A DNA stretch of 64,000 bases from Fomes fomentarius. Taxonomy: Eukaryota; Basidiomycota; Agaricomycetes; Polyporales; Polyporaceae. A program made the position numbers and the translations under genes. Where the stretch lies: the NCBI GenBank assembly GCA_022606135.1, contig JABYQN010000011.1:744001-808000 (forward strand). Direction: 5' to 3'. Positions 24,353-35,586 of the stretch are shown here, one piece after another. The notes below the pieces were generated by a model. It was not told the origin of the DNA. It worked only from the letters and a program-made list of their open reading frames with translations, and made no database searches. How positions within the stretch are numbered: the stretch's first letter is position 1; the number at the start of each line of letters is the position of its first letter.

Positions 24353-25207
24353 ATGTCCTCTTTCCATGCTCCCTCCCCCATGGTCGTCAACTTCGACCGC
24401 GGTTCGGTACCACCATGGAATGCGCCGACCCCAGACATGGATGATGGTTCGTCCATCCGCACTCTGTCTAACACACCTTCGTCGGACAATTCGGGACCGT
24501 ATACTCCATTCCCATCCTCACCCCGACTCTTTGGGAGCCCCGTCGTCGTCGATGCTTCTGGCAGTGGTAGCATCGCGCTCGCCCAGGCAGGACCTTCTGG
24601 GGTCTGCCAGGCCGGGCTCGGAGTAGGCGCCGGCGGAGTTTCCAATTACCACCCGGACTCTCAGTACCCGCCCGTAGAGCTCGATGGTCCGGGACCATCG
24701 AGCTCTGCCCATGGGCACCCATTCATGCTGGCTTCGGCCTATGGGCCGCATCATGCTCAGCTCCCGGAGTCGCAGGGCGCGAGTGTCCCTTTCCACCCCA
24801 CGGTGCCGCAGGACGCGTGTCCTGACTGGTACGGGCAGTTCTTGTACGCATACCATCAAGCACTGGCTCAAAATCTGGGAAGCGCTCTGCCCGTCGCGCG
24901 TCCTCCTCAAGCGTCCCCCGTGAATGGGAATAACTCCACGGCCGAGAACGGCGTCACCGCGCCTTCGTCGGAACAGTCGCGTCCCTATGTGTGTCCTTAC
25001 TGCAATCGTGGTTGGACCAAGAAACACGACCTCAAGCGACATACCGGGGAGGCCCCTCGGAAGATTCCTGGGACGAATAAGCTGAGGTATTCGACGCCTT
25101 GCCCAGTGCTTCGGTGTGTGACCCTACTTGCACCGTTAACCTGCCCCGGCTCACGATGTCATGGAACATACAGACGCTTGAAGGCGGCGCGAGCTGACTT
25201 TGAGTGA
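24353..25207 (+). CDS. zinc-finger protein D
   Basis: This is a protein of about 265-285 residues with one finger. The likely start is MSSFHAPSPMVVNF at 24353; an in-frame ATG at 24380 is an alternative. A frame open to 24149 runs through the shared promoter block and is unlikely to be coding. The N-terminus is rich in Ser, Pro and Gly. The finger YVCPYCNRGWTKKHDLKRH has C-x2-C-x12-H, but the next ligand is missing at its normal place; a Cys-Pro follows 19 residues after the His, as in the second finger of A. An optional in-frame intron is 25114-25173 (GTGTGT...ACAG). The mirror copy D' is frame-broken. Confidence 0.78.
   Translation: MSSFHAPSPMVVNFDRGSVPPWNAPTPDMDDGSSIRTLSNTPSSDNSGPYTPFPSSPRLFGSPVVVDASGSGSIALAQAGPSGVCQAGLGVGAGGVSNYHPDSQYPPVELDGPGPSSSAHGHPFMLASAYGPHHAQLPESQGASVPFHPTVPQDACPDWYGQFLYAYHQALAQNLGSALPVARPPQASPVNGNNSTAENGVTAPSSEQSRPYVCPYCNRGWTKKHDLKRHTGEAPRKIPGTNKLRYSTPCPVLRCVTLLAPLTCPGSRCHGTYRRLKAARADFE
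24677..24705. repeat. 29-bp palindrome inside the D coding sequence
   Basis: GAGCTCGATGGTCC and its exact reverse complement are separated by one base. The sequence is conserved in D' at 35235-35263. Confidence 0.8.
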
Positions 25208-25580
25208 TTGGCTGCAAGACCTGCTCTCTCGATATGGACGTCGACTGTCCACCGAGAGATGCTATACCAGTGGTGGACAAGAATAATAATACGTACTCTA
25301 TCTCTCTCTATATGTTGTCTCTGCGGACTGAGTTTTGGTGTATATGTTGATGTTGTATACTTACTGTCTCGGTCCTATGTTGTTGTTGTCAGTTGTCGGA
25401 CAGATCTATAAGTTTGTTGCTCTGTATTTTGTATGGTGTCTCGTAACGCGATCGGAGTTGTACACAGTCCAATGATTACCAATCACTGGACGCTTCTTGT
25501 TCAGTGGAGGACTCCGAGAGTCTCGGAGCGGTTCACGATGGCGTGGGAGTTTACCGTTATGTAACTCAGCGGCTCTCAGC
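25208..25580 (+). repeat. innermost part of the left inverted-repeat arm
   Basis: The 3' flank of D. The inverted match to the right arm ends at 25580, paired with 34364. No gene. Confidence 0.65.
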
Positions 25581-26240
25581 TCTTCGCCCCTCACCCTCCA
25601 TTCAACGCGGTGCGCCCTCACCCTCCGTCGAGGGCCATCACAGCCCATCTCACGTCGTGTTCGCTCGTCTGCATCCTGATAGTAGCGAGCAGGCCGCTGG
25701 ACCATCTGTGACACGGGCACAGGCAGTCAGTGACTTCTCGTCTACACTGCAGAAGGGTCAGACACCGTGCAGCGAGAGGCACGGTCCAGAACCAGAAGGT
25801 TCAAGAAATTGTCTGCATGCTATCCTTGAGGAGGCTCAAGAAGTAGAATCCGCTGTGAGTGGTCTCTCTCTCTCACACAGGCTGTGCGTGGTATATACTG
25901 ACGTCCGTCTTCGCTCGCAGTCGCTTCCATCGTCGCATGCAGTGTCAATCTCCCTTATGCACTTTCCCCATGTACGTCGCATCGTTTAATGTCGCCGTTA
26001 TTCTCCCTCAGACTATCTGCACGTGGTCGTCGGCATCCCTCCTCTCAGCTTTGCCACCGCAATCACTCGCACACTTTGACGACTTGCTGTCCCGCTCGTT
26101 CTCTGTCTCTCCACGTCGTTCTTCTGTGCTGTGTCACGACGGTATGTATTTGTCTCAAGCATACCGGTCATCGATGTACGTATCCCTTTAACAACATTGA
26201 AGATCATCTACCAGGTTGCCCATGGTGATCGATGGTCGTC
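25581..26240 (+). pseudogene. truncated coiled-coil gene fragment with its 3' flank
   Basis: The fragment reads FARLHPDSSEQAAGPSVTRAQ in one frame, matching FARTYPDSSEEAGPSVTQAQ of the complete gene at 33.2-34.1 kb. The frame then decays, but DNA similarity continues through the 3' flank to about 26230 (paired with about 32790). The 5' half, with the heptad region and promoter, is absent. About 0.9 kb was therefore lost here, or gained in the right arm. Confidence 0.65.
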
Positions 26241-27539
26241 CCACATCGTGACACTGCTGCACAGTTGTACTTGTAAGCTATCCATCTCGGACGTTAGTGC
26301 GTTGTGCTTCTTCTCCACCATCGGTCTGAGCACAGCACCACGGCATCTCTGTACTGGAGCTCTACTTCGCCAGTTGTGTCAATACAGCTAAGGAGGATGT
26401 GTGATGGCTGGAGGAGGGCGTGCTGGATGTGCAGTGGGATGGAATAGACACTGCGAGCCAGAAGAAGAACAAGAGGAAGGATCAGAGGAAGGGTTTTTCG
26501 ATGTAGACTTCGATGAGTGAGATCGACAACCACAGCACACTTTGGTGATTCAGATGCTGTTGCTCTATGCTGCCTTGTATCTCTCACTCCGTCTGCTAAT
26601 CTGTTTGACCTTATCTGTTTTTTCCTGCAGCCCGTCAGAAGACCCATACTGTACAGCGTCTGCCACAGGCACTGGCACTCTTTTGTGGCCAATTACCGCT
26701 AATACTCGCCAACTGTAACACGCATACTTTGTCAGCTTATCGAAGGTTTTGAATTACTTCCGCGGTCGTAGCGCAACAGGCTTACCCAACACTATTGTCC
26801 GTTATAAAGAAACGTGTTGAGCGTGCCTTAGCACGATCAGAGCTGTATACAAACCAATTATTGCGAACCACTCGACGTCCCTGCATTGCTTGGCGGTGCT
26901 CAGTAGGCGGCCAGAAAAGGAACAAGGGCTCCGCCCGAGGGAGCGCCTTTTGCTACCATTAGACAGTCATCCAGTGAAGTGACAAATCTACTGGTCTAAG
27001 TGCAGTGCAATAGGAGGATAAAAGAAATCCGCCGCGCGAGAATCTATACCGAGCGTGCATAGCAAAAAGGAGAAAGAGGTCATGGTCAAGTCTCGCGAGG
27101 GACGAGAGGAAATAGCTCACATAGCAGGCGTGCGCGAAATAAATAAGAAAGAGGTGAATCCTTTTTTGCTGCTCCCGCGGCAACTCTGAGGGCCCGAACC
27201 CGCGAGGGCGGCTGTCGAGGCGTTGCGGGTCATTATGCACTCGAAAAGGAGAGTGGCCGACGGAGAGTCGGCGTCGCACACAGTGAACGAGTCCCCACAC
27301 TTGGGCGCTGCTCAGACGCGCATCTTGTGAGTTCTCACATAATTATCCAGACTTTGAGACGACTATCCGACAGACAAAAACCAGAGCTAGATTTACTGAG
27401 GATCCCGAGACCGTACCGCGTGCCTGACATTCAAGTTGTGAATATATAACATTACATCTCCTTCCTCTCGTCGTTACTTTTGCTAATGTATCACTGCAAG
27501 AGCGGTACATACCACACGTTTAGGTAGACCGTTGCACAA
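26241..27539. other. spacer without a recognised gene
   Basis: Start of the unique loop between the arms. Several open frames on both strands lack introns at sensible places and resemble nothing known to me. Confidence 0.4.
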
Positions 27540-27836
27540 ATGGAGGCGATGCACATCAGGCGACTCCGGGGGTGCACTCCGGGCTTGGAGAAAGTGCTCC
27601 ATCATACTCAGAAGAAGGTCGGTGCTTACTCTCTGAAGCCAATGAGGAGACAAACGTGCTCACAATCGGGCATGGAAGCACTAGAGCATCAAAGCTTGGC
27701 CGGAGGCATTCCAGCAATTTGCCAGAGAGTAGTAAGTGTGCAATCTCTTTTGAGAACCTCAGACTCCCATTTGATGCGAGCAAGAGAGTATTGGTAGGGT
27801 TCTGCCAAGGAATTGGGCTGTGAGCGCGGGAGCCAC
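27540..27836 (+). repeat. degenerate direct repeat upstream of gene E
   Basis: It matches 29640-29950 in the same orientation, with shared words 'ctccatcatactcagaag', 'ctctgaagccaa', 'ccagcaatttgcc' and 'atttgatgcgagc' in the same order. It suggests that E and F arose by tandem duplication. Not evidently coding. Confidence 0.6.
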
Positions 27837-27961
27837 TACTTTGGAGACCGGCCGGTACCAAAATGTCGGAATGTCTCAAAAGTATGAATAGCTGGGTGTT
27901 TGAACAAGAGAAGAACATGCGGTAGCGATACCCGCCTTGTATGATTCTGTGCAAGGCCGAT

Positions 27962-28757
27962 ATGCTCCCAGATACCGTGAATCAGCTCGCTCGCGCTATT
28001 TCCGGGATTTCCACTACTGAGGAACAGCACAGTGGTGAGGCGGCGACCACCTCCGGGGCCACGATGAGCCCTCAGCAGACGGTGACGACAGCAGAAACCT
28101 CTAGACAGTGGGAGGTTCCGGGCGACATCCTCCTCGATGCCGGACGGGCGCTCTTCCCTTCCGTTTCTCACGGCGAGAGCTCCCAGATATCCAGATATCC
28201 AGCGTCCCAGCCAACGCCGTCCACCAAGGCAGCCATCTCTCTGGTCTCACCCCTTCATCAGACTTGTCCCAACAGATTCTTGCACCCCCGGCACCATTTC
28301 CAGTGAATTATACAAATCCCTTGCCGGCAACGCCTGTTACGACTCCAGACCACCCTTCACCTGTAGCCCACGGTCGAATCCGGTTGGCACCCCACTCGGC
28401 CATCCCACTTCCAAGCGCGACCCAGACACTCTGGTACTGTGACCTGTGTGCTAATTGTAAGTCCGTTCTCATGATGTGTGTTGATTTGTACTCACGCATT
28501 GATTTGCCCGCCGCCGACTCAACCGCGCAGCGTACCGCCAGAGAAGGAACCTACAGAGACATCTGAAGACGAAACACGCTACTTCTCTCACTCTTTATTG
28601 CTGCTGTTGCTTGGCGCCATTTGGCCGCAAACACGACTGCCTGAGGCATCTGATGAACATTCATGGTGCGTATTTTCCAATGAAAGCGTGTTTGCCATCC
28701 CCCTTCCTCAAACCTCCTCGTGTCTTACGGCCCGGGCAATTCATGCACTGGAACTGA
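27962..28757 (+). pseudogene. C2H2 zinc-finger protein E, frame-broken by an 8-bp tandem duplication
   Basis: Start 27962 (or 27941). The first part reads MLPDTVNQLARAISGISTTE in frame 2; from 28201 the sensible reading is frame 1 (SVPANAVHQGSHLSGLTPSS). The switch coincides with a tandem CCAGATAT duplication at 28183-28198. Exon 1 ends at 28456, the intron is 28457-28530 (GTAAGT...CGCAG), and exon 2 runs to TGA 28757. Two fingers are read: CDLCANSYRQRRNLQRH-x4-H across the splice, and CCCCLAPFGRKHDCLRH-x4-H. Without the duplication the product would have about 235 residues. The intact fingers suggest recent inactivation, or a variant of this haplotype. Confidence 0.75.
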
Positions 28758-29639
28758 CTGCACTTGCTCTCATTGACGGATAAATGCGGACGCAATAGGT
28801 GCTTCCGCTGATCAAGCGACACATTTAGTGTTGTAGTGGCTGGGAAGTGCTAGGCTAGTGCTTTGAGTCGTCGGATAGGTAGCTATATAGGAGACTGTTG
28901 CGTGATAGGATAAAAAGAACAGTGCTGTTCTTGAGTTCATTCGGAACGCTACTACAAGTGGTCCTCCTGTTGAGGTTCACCTCGGACCTGGACTGAGATG
29001 ATGTTATTTTTCTATTGCGACTTTGTCTACACTCTCAATCGTTGTTGATCAATGCATGTCAGAATGCAATATAGTCATTGTGTTGATGGATCTCAGCACA
29101 TGGCTGAAAACTGGGGCAAGGAAAGACGTAGACGTGCTTCACCACGAGCCGGGGAAAACCAGAGCATATGCCAGACACCATGGACCTCTAGTTTCTCAAC
29201 ACAATCTCTTTTTGTAAGGACGAGCGCTTCGACTACTATATCCGGACTGAAGAATAGCCGACGCCTCCGGCGTCGACACTACCGGTTCTCTTACGATACT
29301 TTAATTACTTTCTACTCCTTTCTCTTCTCCTATTCTTACTCAGCTTGACTCCTAATCTCACTCAGCTTGTCATGTGATTCCTTTAGCCTACTAGTATATA
29401 AGACATGTACTCTACAGGGACTCTCGCTAGGTTCAGTTGAATCGAGACTCCTACCTACTCTGGTTCTGGTTCGACAACCTCTATCTCGTGTTACTCGACC
29501 ATCCGACGTATACGCTTCAAGACTCAACGCCTAGAAGCCGCTTCGGACAGCCGAGGTTCTCACACTTTTCCTCTCATCCTTCTTCCGTAACACAGCACTG
29601 CAAGCTGCAAGAACGATAGGCACACTGTGCCATACGTTT
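28758..29639. other. spacer without a recognised gene
   Basis: Contains a small GC-rich hairpin (cgacgcctccggcgtcg, about 29258-29274) followed by pyrimidine-rich DNA. No coding evidence. Confidence 0.4.
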
Positions 29640-29950
29640 AGGGCCAACCGTTACGCCAAACGCAGGCAATTCACGTACTCCGGGCTCAGAGCGAGCCGCA
29701 GCGGGTCCTCCATCATACTCAGAAGGAACTCGGTGTTTTGGTTGCTCTCTGAAGCCAACGAGATAGAGAGAGTAGACAAACGTTTCTCACACCTTGGGAT
29801 GGAAGCACTGCTTCGCCGAAGGCCCTCCAGCAATTTGCCTTAAGTGTCTCTTTTGGGAATCTCAGACTCAGATTTGATGCGAGCGCGGAGTATCGACAGA
29901 GTCCTGTCGATGGAACGGACTGTAATAGCGCAGGAGCCTCGCTGGCTGGT
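29640..29950 (+). repeat. degenerate direct repeat upstream of gene F
   Basis: Partner of 27540-27836 (see there). It lies almost exactly on the symmetry axis of the large inverted duplication (about 29972). Confidence 0.6.
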
Positions 29951-30366
29951 GCCGTGTTTTTTGCCCTCAACTCACAGGCTAGGAAAGCTTTTACGTTATC
30001 CTCCTATCCTTGGGAAAGGGTGAGTGGGTAACGTATTATAATATTAATCAGTTGCGAAGCATAATTGTCCGTATCCCATTCGAGGGTGTGACAGAAACGC
30101 TCCTGCATGCGGCGGCGTTGCCGTGCGTATTTGTGACCATGGCGGTGAACTTTTGAAGCCGCTATGCCCGGTCAGTGAATGATGACCCCTTAAACTTTAC
30201 AAGCTTCATCTAGGCCATGCACTGTGGCCAAATTGGGCAGGGATCGTGCTGAATTTGTGCGGACGCACTGGGTGAAAAAAATCTCTGGCGGCAGGGTTTG
30301 TTTGTATCCGCATGCTATTTGCATCCGTACGCCAATAATATGATAATATAAGCTGAATTGTGACCC

Positions 30367-31101
30367 ATGACAGCTGCGTCGTCACATCCGACTCCCATCA
30401 AAATCCGAGTATTGTCCAGAATGGATATCTGGCCTCTTGACCTCAACTTCACCGACGACCATGACTCAGCGGCTGCAGCCGATGTGACGCCTGGTTCCGC
30501 ACAGGTAGGAACGTCGAGCAGCAACGACTTTATAGAAGAGCTCTGGCAAGACCTCCCATATCCTGCTGATCCTCACTGGCTAGAATCGTCGGACCACCCG
30601 GCCTTTTGCTCATGGTTCTCTGCATCAGCCCCCCTCCCCGTCTGCTTACACTGTGGAAACCGCGCTCCCTGTCCAAGGCACCGACTACCCGGTTCATCTC
30701 CTAAGTTCGGCGACGGACGTTTCAGACGTCCCCGACTTGAGACCGACCATCCCATTCCGGCAGCTCACTGTCGTTTTGGATCCCCCGCTGACCTCCGTAC
30801 TGGCTCCGACGGGCTCTCAAGCGGGGCCTTTGGCCGGACCTGTTGTTGGATCTAGCTGCGCTCACCCTGCGTTCGCATGCTCTGAATGTGCTCGAGGTGA
30901 GTGACGCTCTCATTGGGGCGCTTCCAGATTGAGGACGTTCTCTTGATGCATGCCGTCAGTTTTCACGCGCCTCCACAATTTGAGGACGCACATCAACGAG
31001 AAGCATAACCCGGCGTTCGTGCCTTACTCCTGCCCGAGGTGTCACGCGACGTACAAACGCAAGAACGATCTTAAGAGGCACAGGACCCGGAAGAACCATT
31101 G
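30367..31101 (+). CDS. C2H2 zinc-finger protein F, with a probable frameshift
   Basis: Start 30367 or 30421 (MDIWPLDLNFTDDHD); an AT-rich TATA-like stretch lies near 30340. The first frame runs to about 30600. From 30608 the sensible reading (AHGSLHQPPSPSAYTVETAL) is one base further on, so one base in the T-run 30604-30607 looks extra. Exon 1 ends just before the GTGAGT near 30898; the intron ends CCGTCAG near 30959; the stop is 31101. Fingers: CSECARVFTRLHNLRTH-x4-H across the splice, and CPRCHATYKRKNDLKRH-x4-H. The expected length is about 225 residues. It lies in the spacer and, like E, has no mirror copy. Confidence 0.75.
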
Positions 31102-31745
31102 AGTTCTCCCTACCTCGTTTTCACGGTGCGTCTCCTCAGCAATCTTCATATCCCTTCTCTCAGTCGTCTTACGCCCCCCGTAGTGAATTAGGGCCACGTA
31201 CGAGGATCGCTTTGTCGGGTGTTCCCTGCACCAAAAGGTCACTATGTTTTGCATCCATCAAGATCAGGTTCGTACGGTCCACGGCTTCCCATCATTTGTT
31301 TCCTCCATGAGCTCCGCATCAACTTCCATCCAAGAGTTTCTTGCTCAGGATGATTGTGGAGGTAGTGGTTGGGTGAGAGAACCGATGCACAGTCAACCGT
31401 TGTCAATGCTCTCTATCGGCGGTGGGTTGGCTCATTCATGAGACGAGTGAGGGAGTATGCTGGGGGGTCGTCTCATGTCATGTGCTATTTGCCCTCCATG
31501 ACTTTCGTTTGTTCACTATATGCGTCCCATTCTCAGTATTGAGCTCTATGCTCCTCACCTTCCACCTCTTCCACTGAATGAGCTCGTAAGATATCATGTA
31601 ACAACCGCGCTTGCTTTCAGTATCAGAATAGAGTTAGCGCACACTGCACCTCGATTCATCCACAGCTGGCATCACGCGGACATGCAACTTGAATGCCACA
31701 TGATACCTCAACGATGTTCCCGCTCTGAGATCCGTCTGAGATAGG
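31102..31745. other. spacer without a recognised gene
   Basis: Region between the ends of F (+) and the decayed coiled-coil copy (-). Nothing supported. Confidence 0.4.
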
Positions 31746-32563
31746 TTAGCACGTGGTCAAGCGGAGCGAAATTGACGGTGCCGTGGCAGGATACAGAATC
31801 GGAAGAGGGTATGTGTTTACACGCCAGATCCAGGGGTACCGGGAACGATGGAATGCGACGGATGAGCTTAGCTGCTCACTGATGGTCTGTGCCCGTGTCA
31901 CGGATGGTCTAGCGGCCTGCTCGCTACTATCAGGATCGAGACGAGCAAACACGACGGGAGATGGAGCTGTGGTTTGCCCTCGACGGCGAAGGGTGAGGGC
32001 AAATTGCGTTGGACTGAAGCGGTCTCGATGGAGGATGAGTCTTCGGAACCGCGATCGGAGTCGGAGGATGAGAATAAGTAGAGCACCCTGGACGGGGGAA
32101 GGGGCTGCTCCCCTCCCCAAGGTTGCGATCTCTGCACCATCAAACTCATGATCATAGTTTCCAATTCGGCGACTTGTGTCCTGAGGGCTTTGACGTCATG
32201 ATACCTTGGACTTCTTTCTCGAGACCATGGATCAGTATCCTTCTGCAGCTGGTCAAGTCCGCCACGAGTCTTCAGCGAACCCCCGTTTGACAACCAGCGG
32301 ATCCACGTAGCCAGGAATACAGAACATGTCGCTTCAACTGCGAGCTAGGGAAGGGACCTTCTAAGGATTGTCAGAGACGAAGGAAACCAGTCAGCTGAAG
32401 TTGCTCACTCTGCGGACGTTTCACGCCTGTAGTTGTCGTGGTGAGCGAGAAGGTGACGGTGTTTCTGGATGTGGAGGGAAGGGTGCGGAAGATGAAATGG
32501 GGTTGGTTACCTTGGATGCAGCTTATCGATGGTATCGTCGGTATATCTTGTGCGAGGAGCCAT
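31746..32563 (-). pseudogene. decayed coiled-coil gene copy
   Basis: Paralogue of the gene at 33157-34107. Exon 1 (32563-32511) gives MAPRTRYTDDTIDKLHP and ends at a proper GT donor. Downstream, similarity continues (GGLDQLQKD, ALRTQVAELETMI, then FARLDPDSSEQAARPSVTRAQ) but in two frames; the exon 2 start after the CAG at 32338-32340 meets an in-frame TGA. It sits directly downstream of the complete copy on the same strand, which indicates tandem duplication and decay. Confidence 0.65.
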
Positions 32564-33156
32564 TCTGGCCGCATGCAAATAGATTGCCGTTGACAAAACG
32601 GTATGATGACTCGAAGTGCGGAAAACAGGAGGCAGCGAGAGAGGGCGCCGTGTGAGCAGGGGCCAAAAGACCACGACCGAATTCCAAGGCGGCGGTGATA
32701 AGTGGTACCAGAGTGATACCAAACCCGGAGACATCCCACGCCATCACACATTGGAGCACCCATCTTGTCTATGGTACTATTAATGCTCACCGTGGGTAGA
32801 TGATCTTCAAAGTTGATAGACAGATACGTTGAACGATAACAAGTAGCATTTACACGAGTACAGACGCGGTTGGAGCACAGCACAGAAATCATGACGGAGA
32901 CAAAAGACAGCAAACGAGCGGGGGAGACAACACATCGTCGAGGTGCGCGAGTGATTGCAGTGCAAGGCAGAAGGAGAGGAGTGACGACGACCGTGGACAG
33001 AGAGTAGAGAATAACGGCGACATGAAGCGATCTGACGTACATGGAGAGAGCGCATTATGGATGATGACACAGCATGCGAAAATGCAGGCGACTGCGAGCG
33101 AAAGACGAACGTCAGTATGTACCACACACGGAGATAGTGACCACTCACGCCACATG
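32564..33156 (-). other. 3' flank of the coiled-coil gene and promoter of its decayed copy
   Basis: DNA similar to 25860-26230 of the left arm; open frames are not conserved as protein. Confidence 0.5.
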
Positions 33157-34107
33157 CTACTTCTTGAGGCTCTTCAAGGATAGCATGCTCGCAAGCTTCT
33201 TCAGCCTTCCGATGCTCGACTCTGTGTCTCGCTGCACAGTGTCTAACACTTCTGCCGCGTGCAGAGCGATAGCGGGAATGTCACCGATAGCCTGTGCCTG
33301 CGTAACGGAAGGGCCAGCCTCTTCACTACTGTCAGGATAGGTACGAGCAAACTGGACGGGAGATGAGCTGTACAAGCCCTCGACGGAGGATGAGGGTGAG
33401 CTGGCTTGGACGGAGGGTAAACGGCGTTGGACGGATGATGAGGAGCGTGGGACGGAGGGCGAGGGCGAAACATGCCCAGAATCGGGCACAACGGAAGATG
33501 GGGGCGGACCGTCTTCAGAACCGTCGGAGAGTGAGGATGGAGCACTCTGGACGGAGGGAGGGGCTGCTCCAGCAGGTTGCAGAACCTGCACGCCCAATGC
33601 CAGAATCATGGCTTCCAGTCTGGCGAAGCCCGTCTGGACTTGTGTCTTGAGACCATCGACGTCCTTCTGCATGTTGTCGAAGCGTTCGTCGACCTCTTTC
33701 TTCAGACCCTCGACCTCTTTCTTCAGACCCTCGACGCTCTTCTGCAGGTTCTCCTCCAACTGGTCAAGTCTACTATGCACATGAGTAAACTCCTGGTTCA
33801 CAACCGCCGGATCCCCGTAGTCTCGAACGCCGAAATCGGCGGCCAAACTGTGACGTAGGGAAGGCGCGTCTGCTACTTGTCAGATGAGATGGACGAAAAG
33901 CGACATCTCGACCTACTCACTCCGCGGAAGCATCACATCTGCAGCAGCCATCGTGAACGAGAAGGTGACGGTGTTCGTGTTCTTGGAGGAGGAGAGAACG
34001 AGAGGGGTAAGGGGAAGGAGAAGGGTACGCGTGTGGAGGATTATATGCGGTCGCCTTGGGTGCAGCTTATCAATCATATCTTGAGCATCTTTTGTCCGAG
34101 GAGCCAT
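33157..34107 (-). CDS. coiled-coil protein of unknown function
   Basis: Two exons give about 247 residues. Exon 1, 34107-34055, encodes MAPRTKDAQDMIDKLHP. Exon 2, from 33847, continues in phase with LAADFGVRDYGDPAVVNQEF and ends at 33157. The 207-bp intron would use a GC donor (AG|GCGACC), where the decayed paralogue has GT; phase and the paralogue support it. Residues about 40-95 form heptads: LDQLEENLQKSVEGLKKEV, a repeated GLKKEV unit and VDGLKTQVQTGFARLEAMI, a likely coiled coil for oligomerisation. A Ser/Pro-rich middle and a basic tail (LKKLASMLSLKSLKK) follow. I do not recognise the family. Confidence 0.65.
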
Positions 34108-34733
34108 TCTGGGCGCACAAAGACACGGATGTCCGTCGACGAAATGGGAAGGATGACTCGAGGTGCGGAATACACGAGGCACAGGTTGTTGCGGACGACG
34201 TTAATCCTTCCCCTAACACCGCGTTGAGTATATCAGCTCCGTCTGTTGTAGCCGCGAGTGAGATGCGTGTGGGCAGAAGTTAAGCAGCCTGCAGGACAGT
34301 GGAGAATGAGGAGAACGTTCACGACGTGGCACTTGGGGAAGAAGGTAGAGTGCCCGACATACGGCTGAGAGCCGCTGAGTTAACGGTAAACTCCCACGCC
34401 ATCGTGAACCGCTCCGAGACTCTCGGAGTCCTCCAACTGAACACGAAGCGTCCAGTGATTGGTAATAATTGGATTGTGTACAACTCCGTTCGCGTTACGA
34501 GACACCATACAAAGTACAGAGCAACAAACTTATAGATCTGTCTGACAACTGACAACAACAACATACGACCGGTATACAACATCAACATATACACCAAAAC
34601 TCAGTCCGTACCCAGTCCGTAGAGACAACATATAGAGAGATAAAGTACGTGTTATTATTCTTGTCGACCACTGGTATAGCATCTCTCGGTGGACAGTCGA
34701 CGGCCAGATCGAGAGAGCAGGTCTTGCAGCCAA
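34108..34733 (-). other. promoter of the coiled-coil gene and 3' flank of D'
   Basis: The right arm of the inverted duplication begins at 34364, paired with 25580. No gene. Confidence 0.55.
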
Positions 34734-35586
34734 TCACTCAGATTCAGCTCGCGCCGCCTTCAAGCGTCTGTATGTTCCATGACATCGTGAGCCGGCGCAG
34801 GTTAACGGTGCAAGTAAGGTCACACACCGAAGCACTGGGCAGGGCGTCGAATACCTCAGCTTATTCGTCCCAGGAATCTTCCGAGGGGCCTCCCCGGTAT
34901 GTCGCTTGAGGTCGTGTTTCTTGGTCCAACCACGATTGCAGTAAGGACACACATAGGGACGCGACTGTTCCGACGAAGGCGCGGTGACGCCGTTCTCGGC
35001 CGTGGTGTTGTTCCCATTCACGGGGACGCTTGAGGAGGACGCGCGACGGGCAGAGCGCTTCCCAGATTTTGAGCCAGTGCTTGATAGTATGCGTACAAGA
35101 ACTGCCCGTACCAGTCAGGACACGCGTCCTGCGGCACCGTGGGGCGGAAAGGGACACTCGCGCCCTGAGACTCCGGGAGCTGAGCATGATGCGGCCCATA
35201 GGCCGAAGCCAGCATGAATGGGTGCCCATGGGCAGAGCTCGATGGTCCGGGACCATCGAGCTCTACGGGCGGGTACTGAGAGTACGGGTGGTAATTGGAA
35301 ACTCCGCCGGCGCCTACCCCGAGTTCGGCCTGGCAGACCTCAGAGGGTCCTGCCTGGGCGAGCGCGATGCTACCACTGCCAGAAGCATCGACGACGACGG
35401 GGCTCCCAAAGAGTCGGGGTGAGGATGGGAATGGGGTATACGGTCCCGAATTGTCCGACGAAGGTGTGTTAGACAGAGTGCGGATGGACGAACCATCATC
35501 CATGTCTGGGGTCGGCGCATTCCATGGTGGTACCGAACCGCGGTCGAAGTTGACGACCATGGGGAGGGAGCATGGAAAGAGGACAT
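34734..35586 (-). pseudogene. zinc-finger gene D' (mirror of D), frame-broken
   Basis: Nearly identical to D, but two C-runs are each one base shorter. One, at about 35561-35564, moves MSSFHAP out of frame, though the next ATG (MVVNF, 35560) could restart. The other, at 35022-35025, gives a TGA at 35020-35018 before the finger. The finger region itself (YVCPYCNRGWTKKHDLKRH) is unchanged in the following frame. As sequenced, no single product joins the N-terminus and the finger. Both lesions are homopolymer changes and need read-level confirmation. Confidence 0.75.

Noticed and set aside
25580..34364. The inverted repeat as a pure assembly artefact of two haplotypes
   Set aside because: Not excluded, but the arms differ by block-scale rearrangements, unequal gene content and graded divergence, which is more than simple haplotype duplication would give. 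Kept as a caution.
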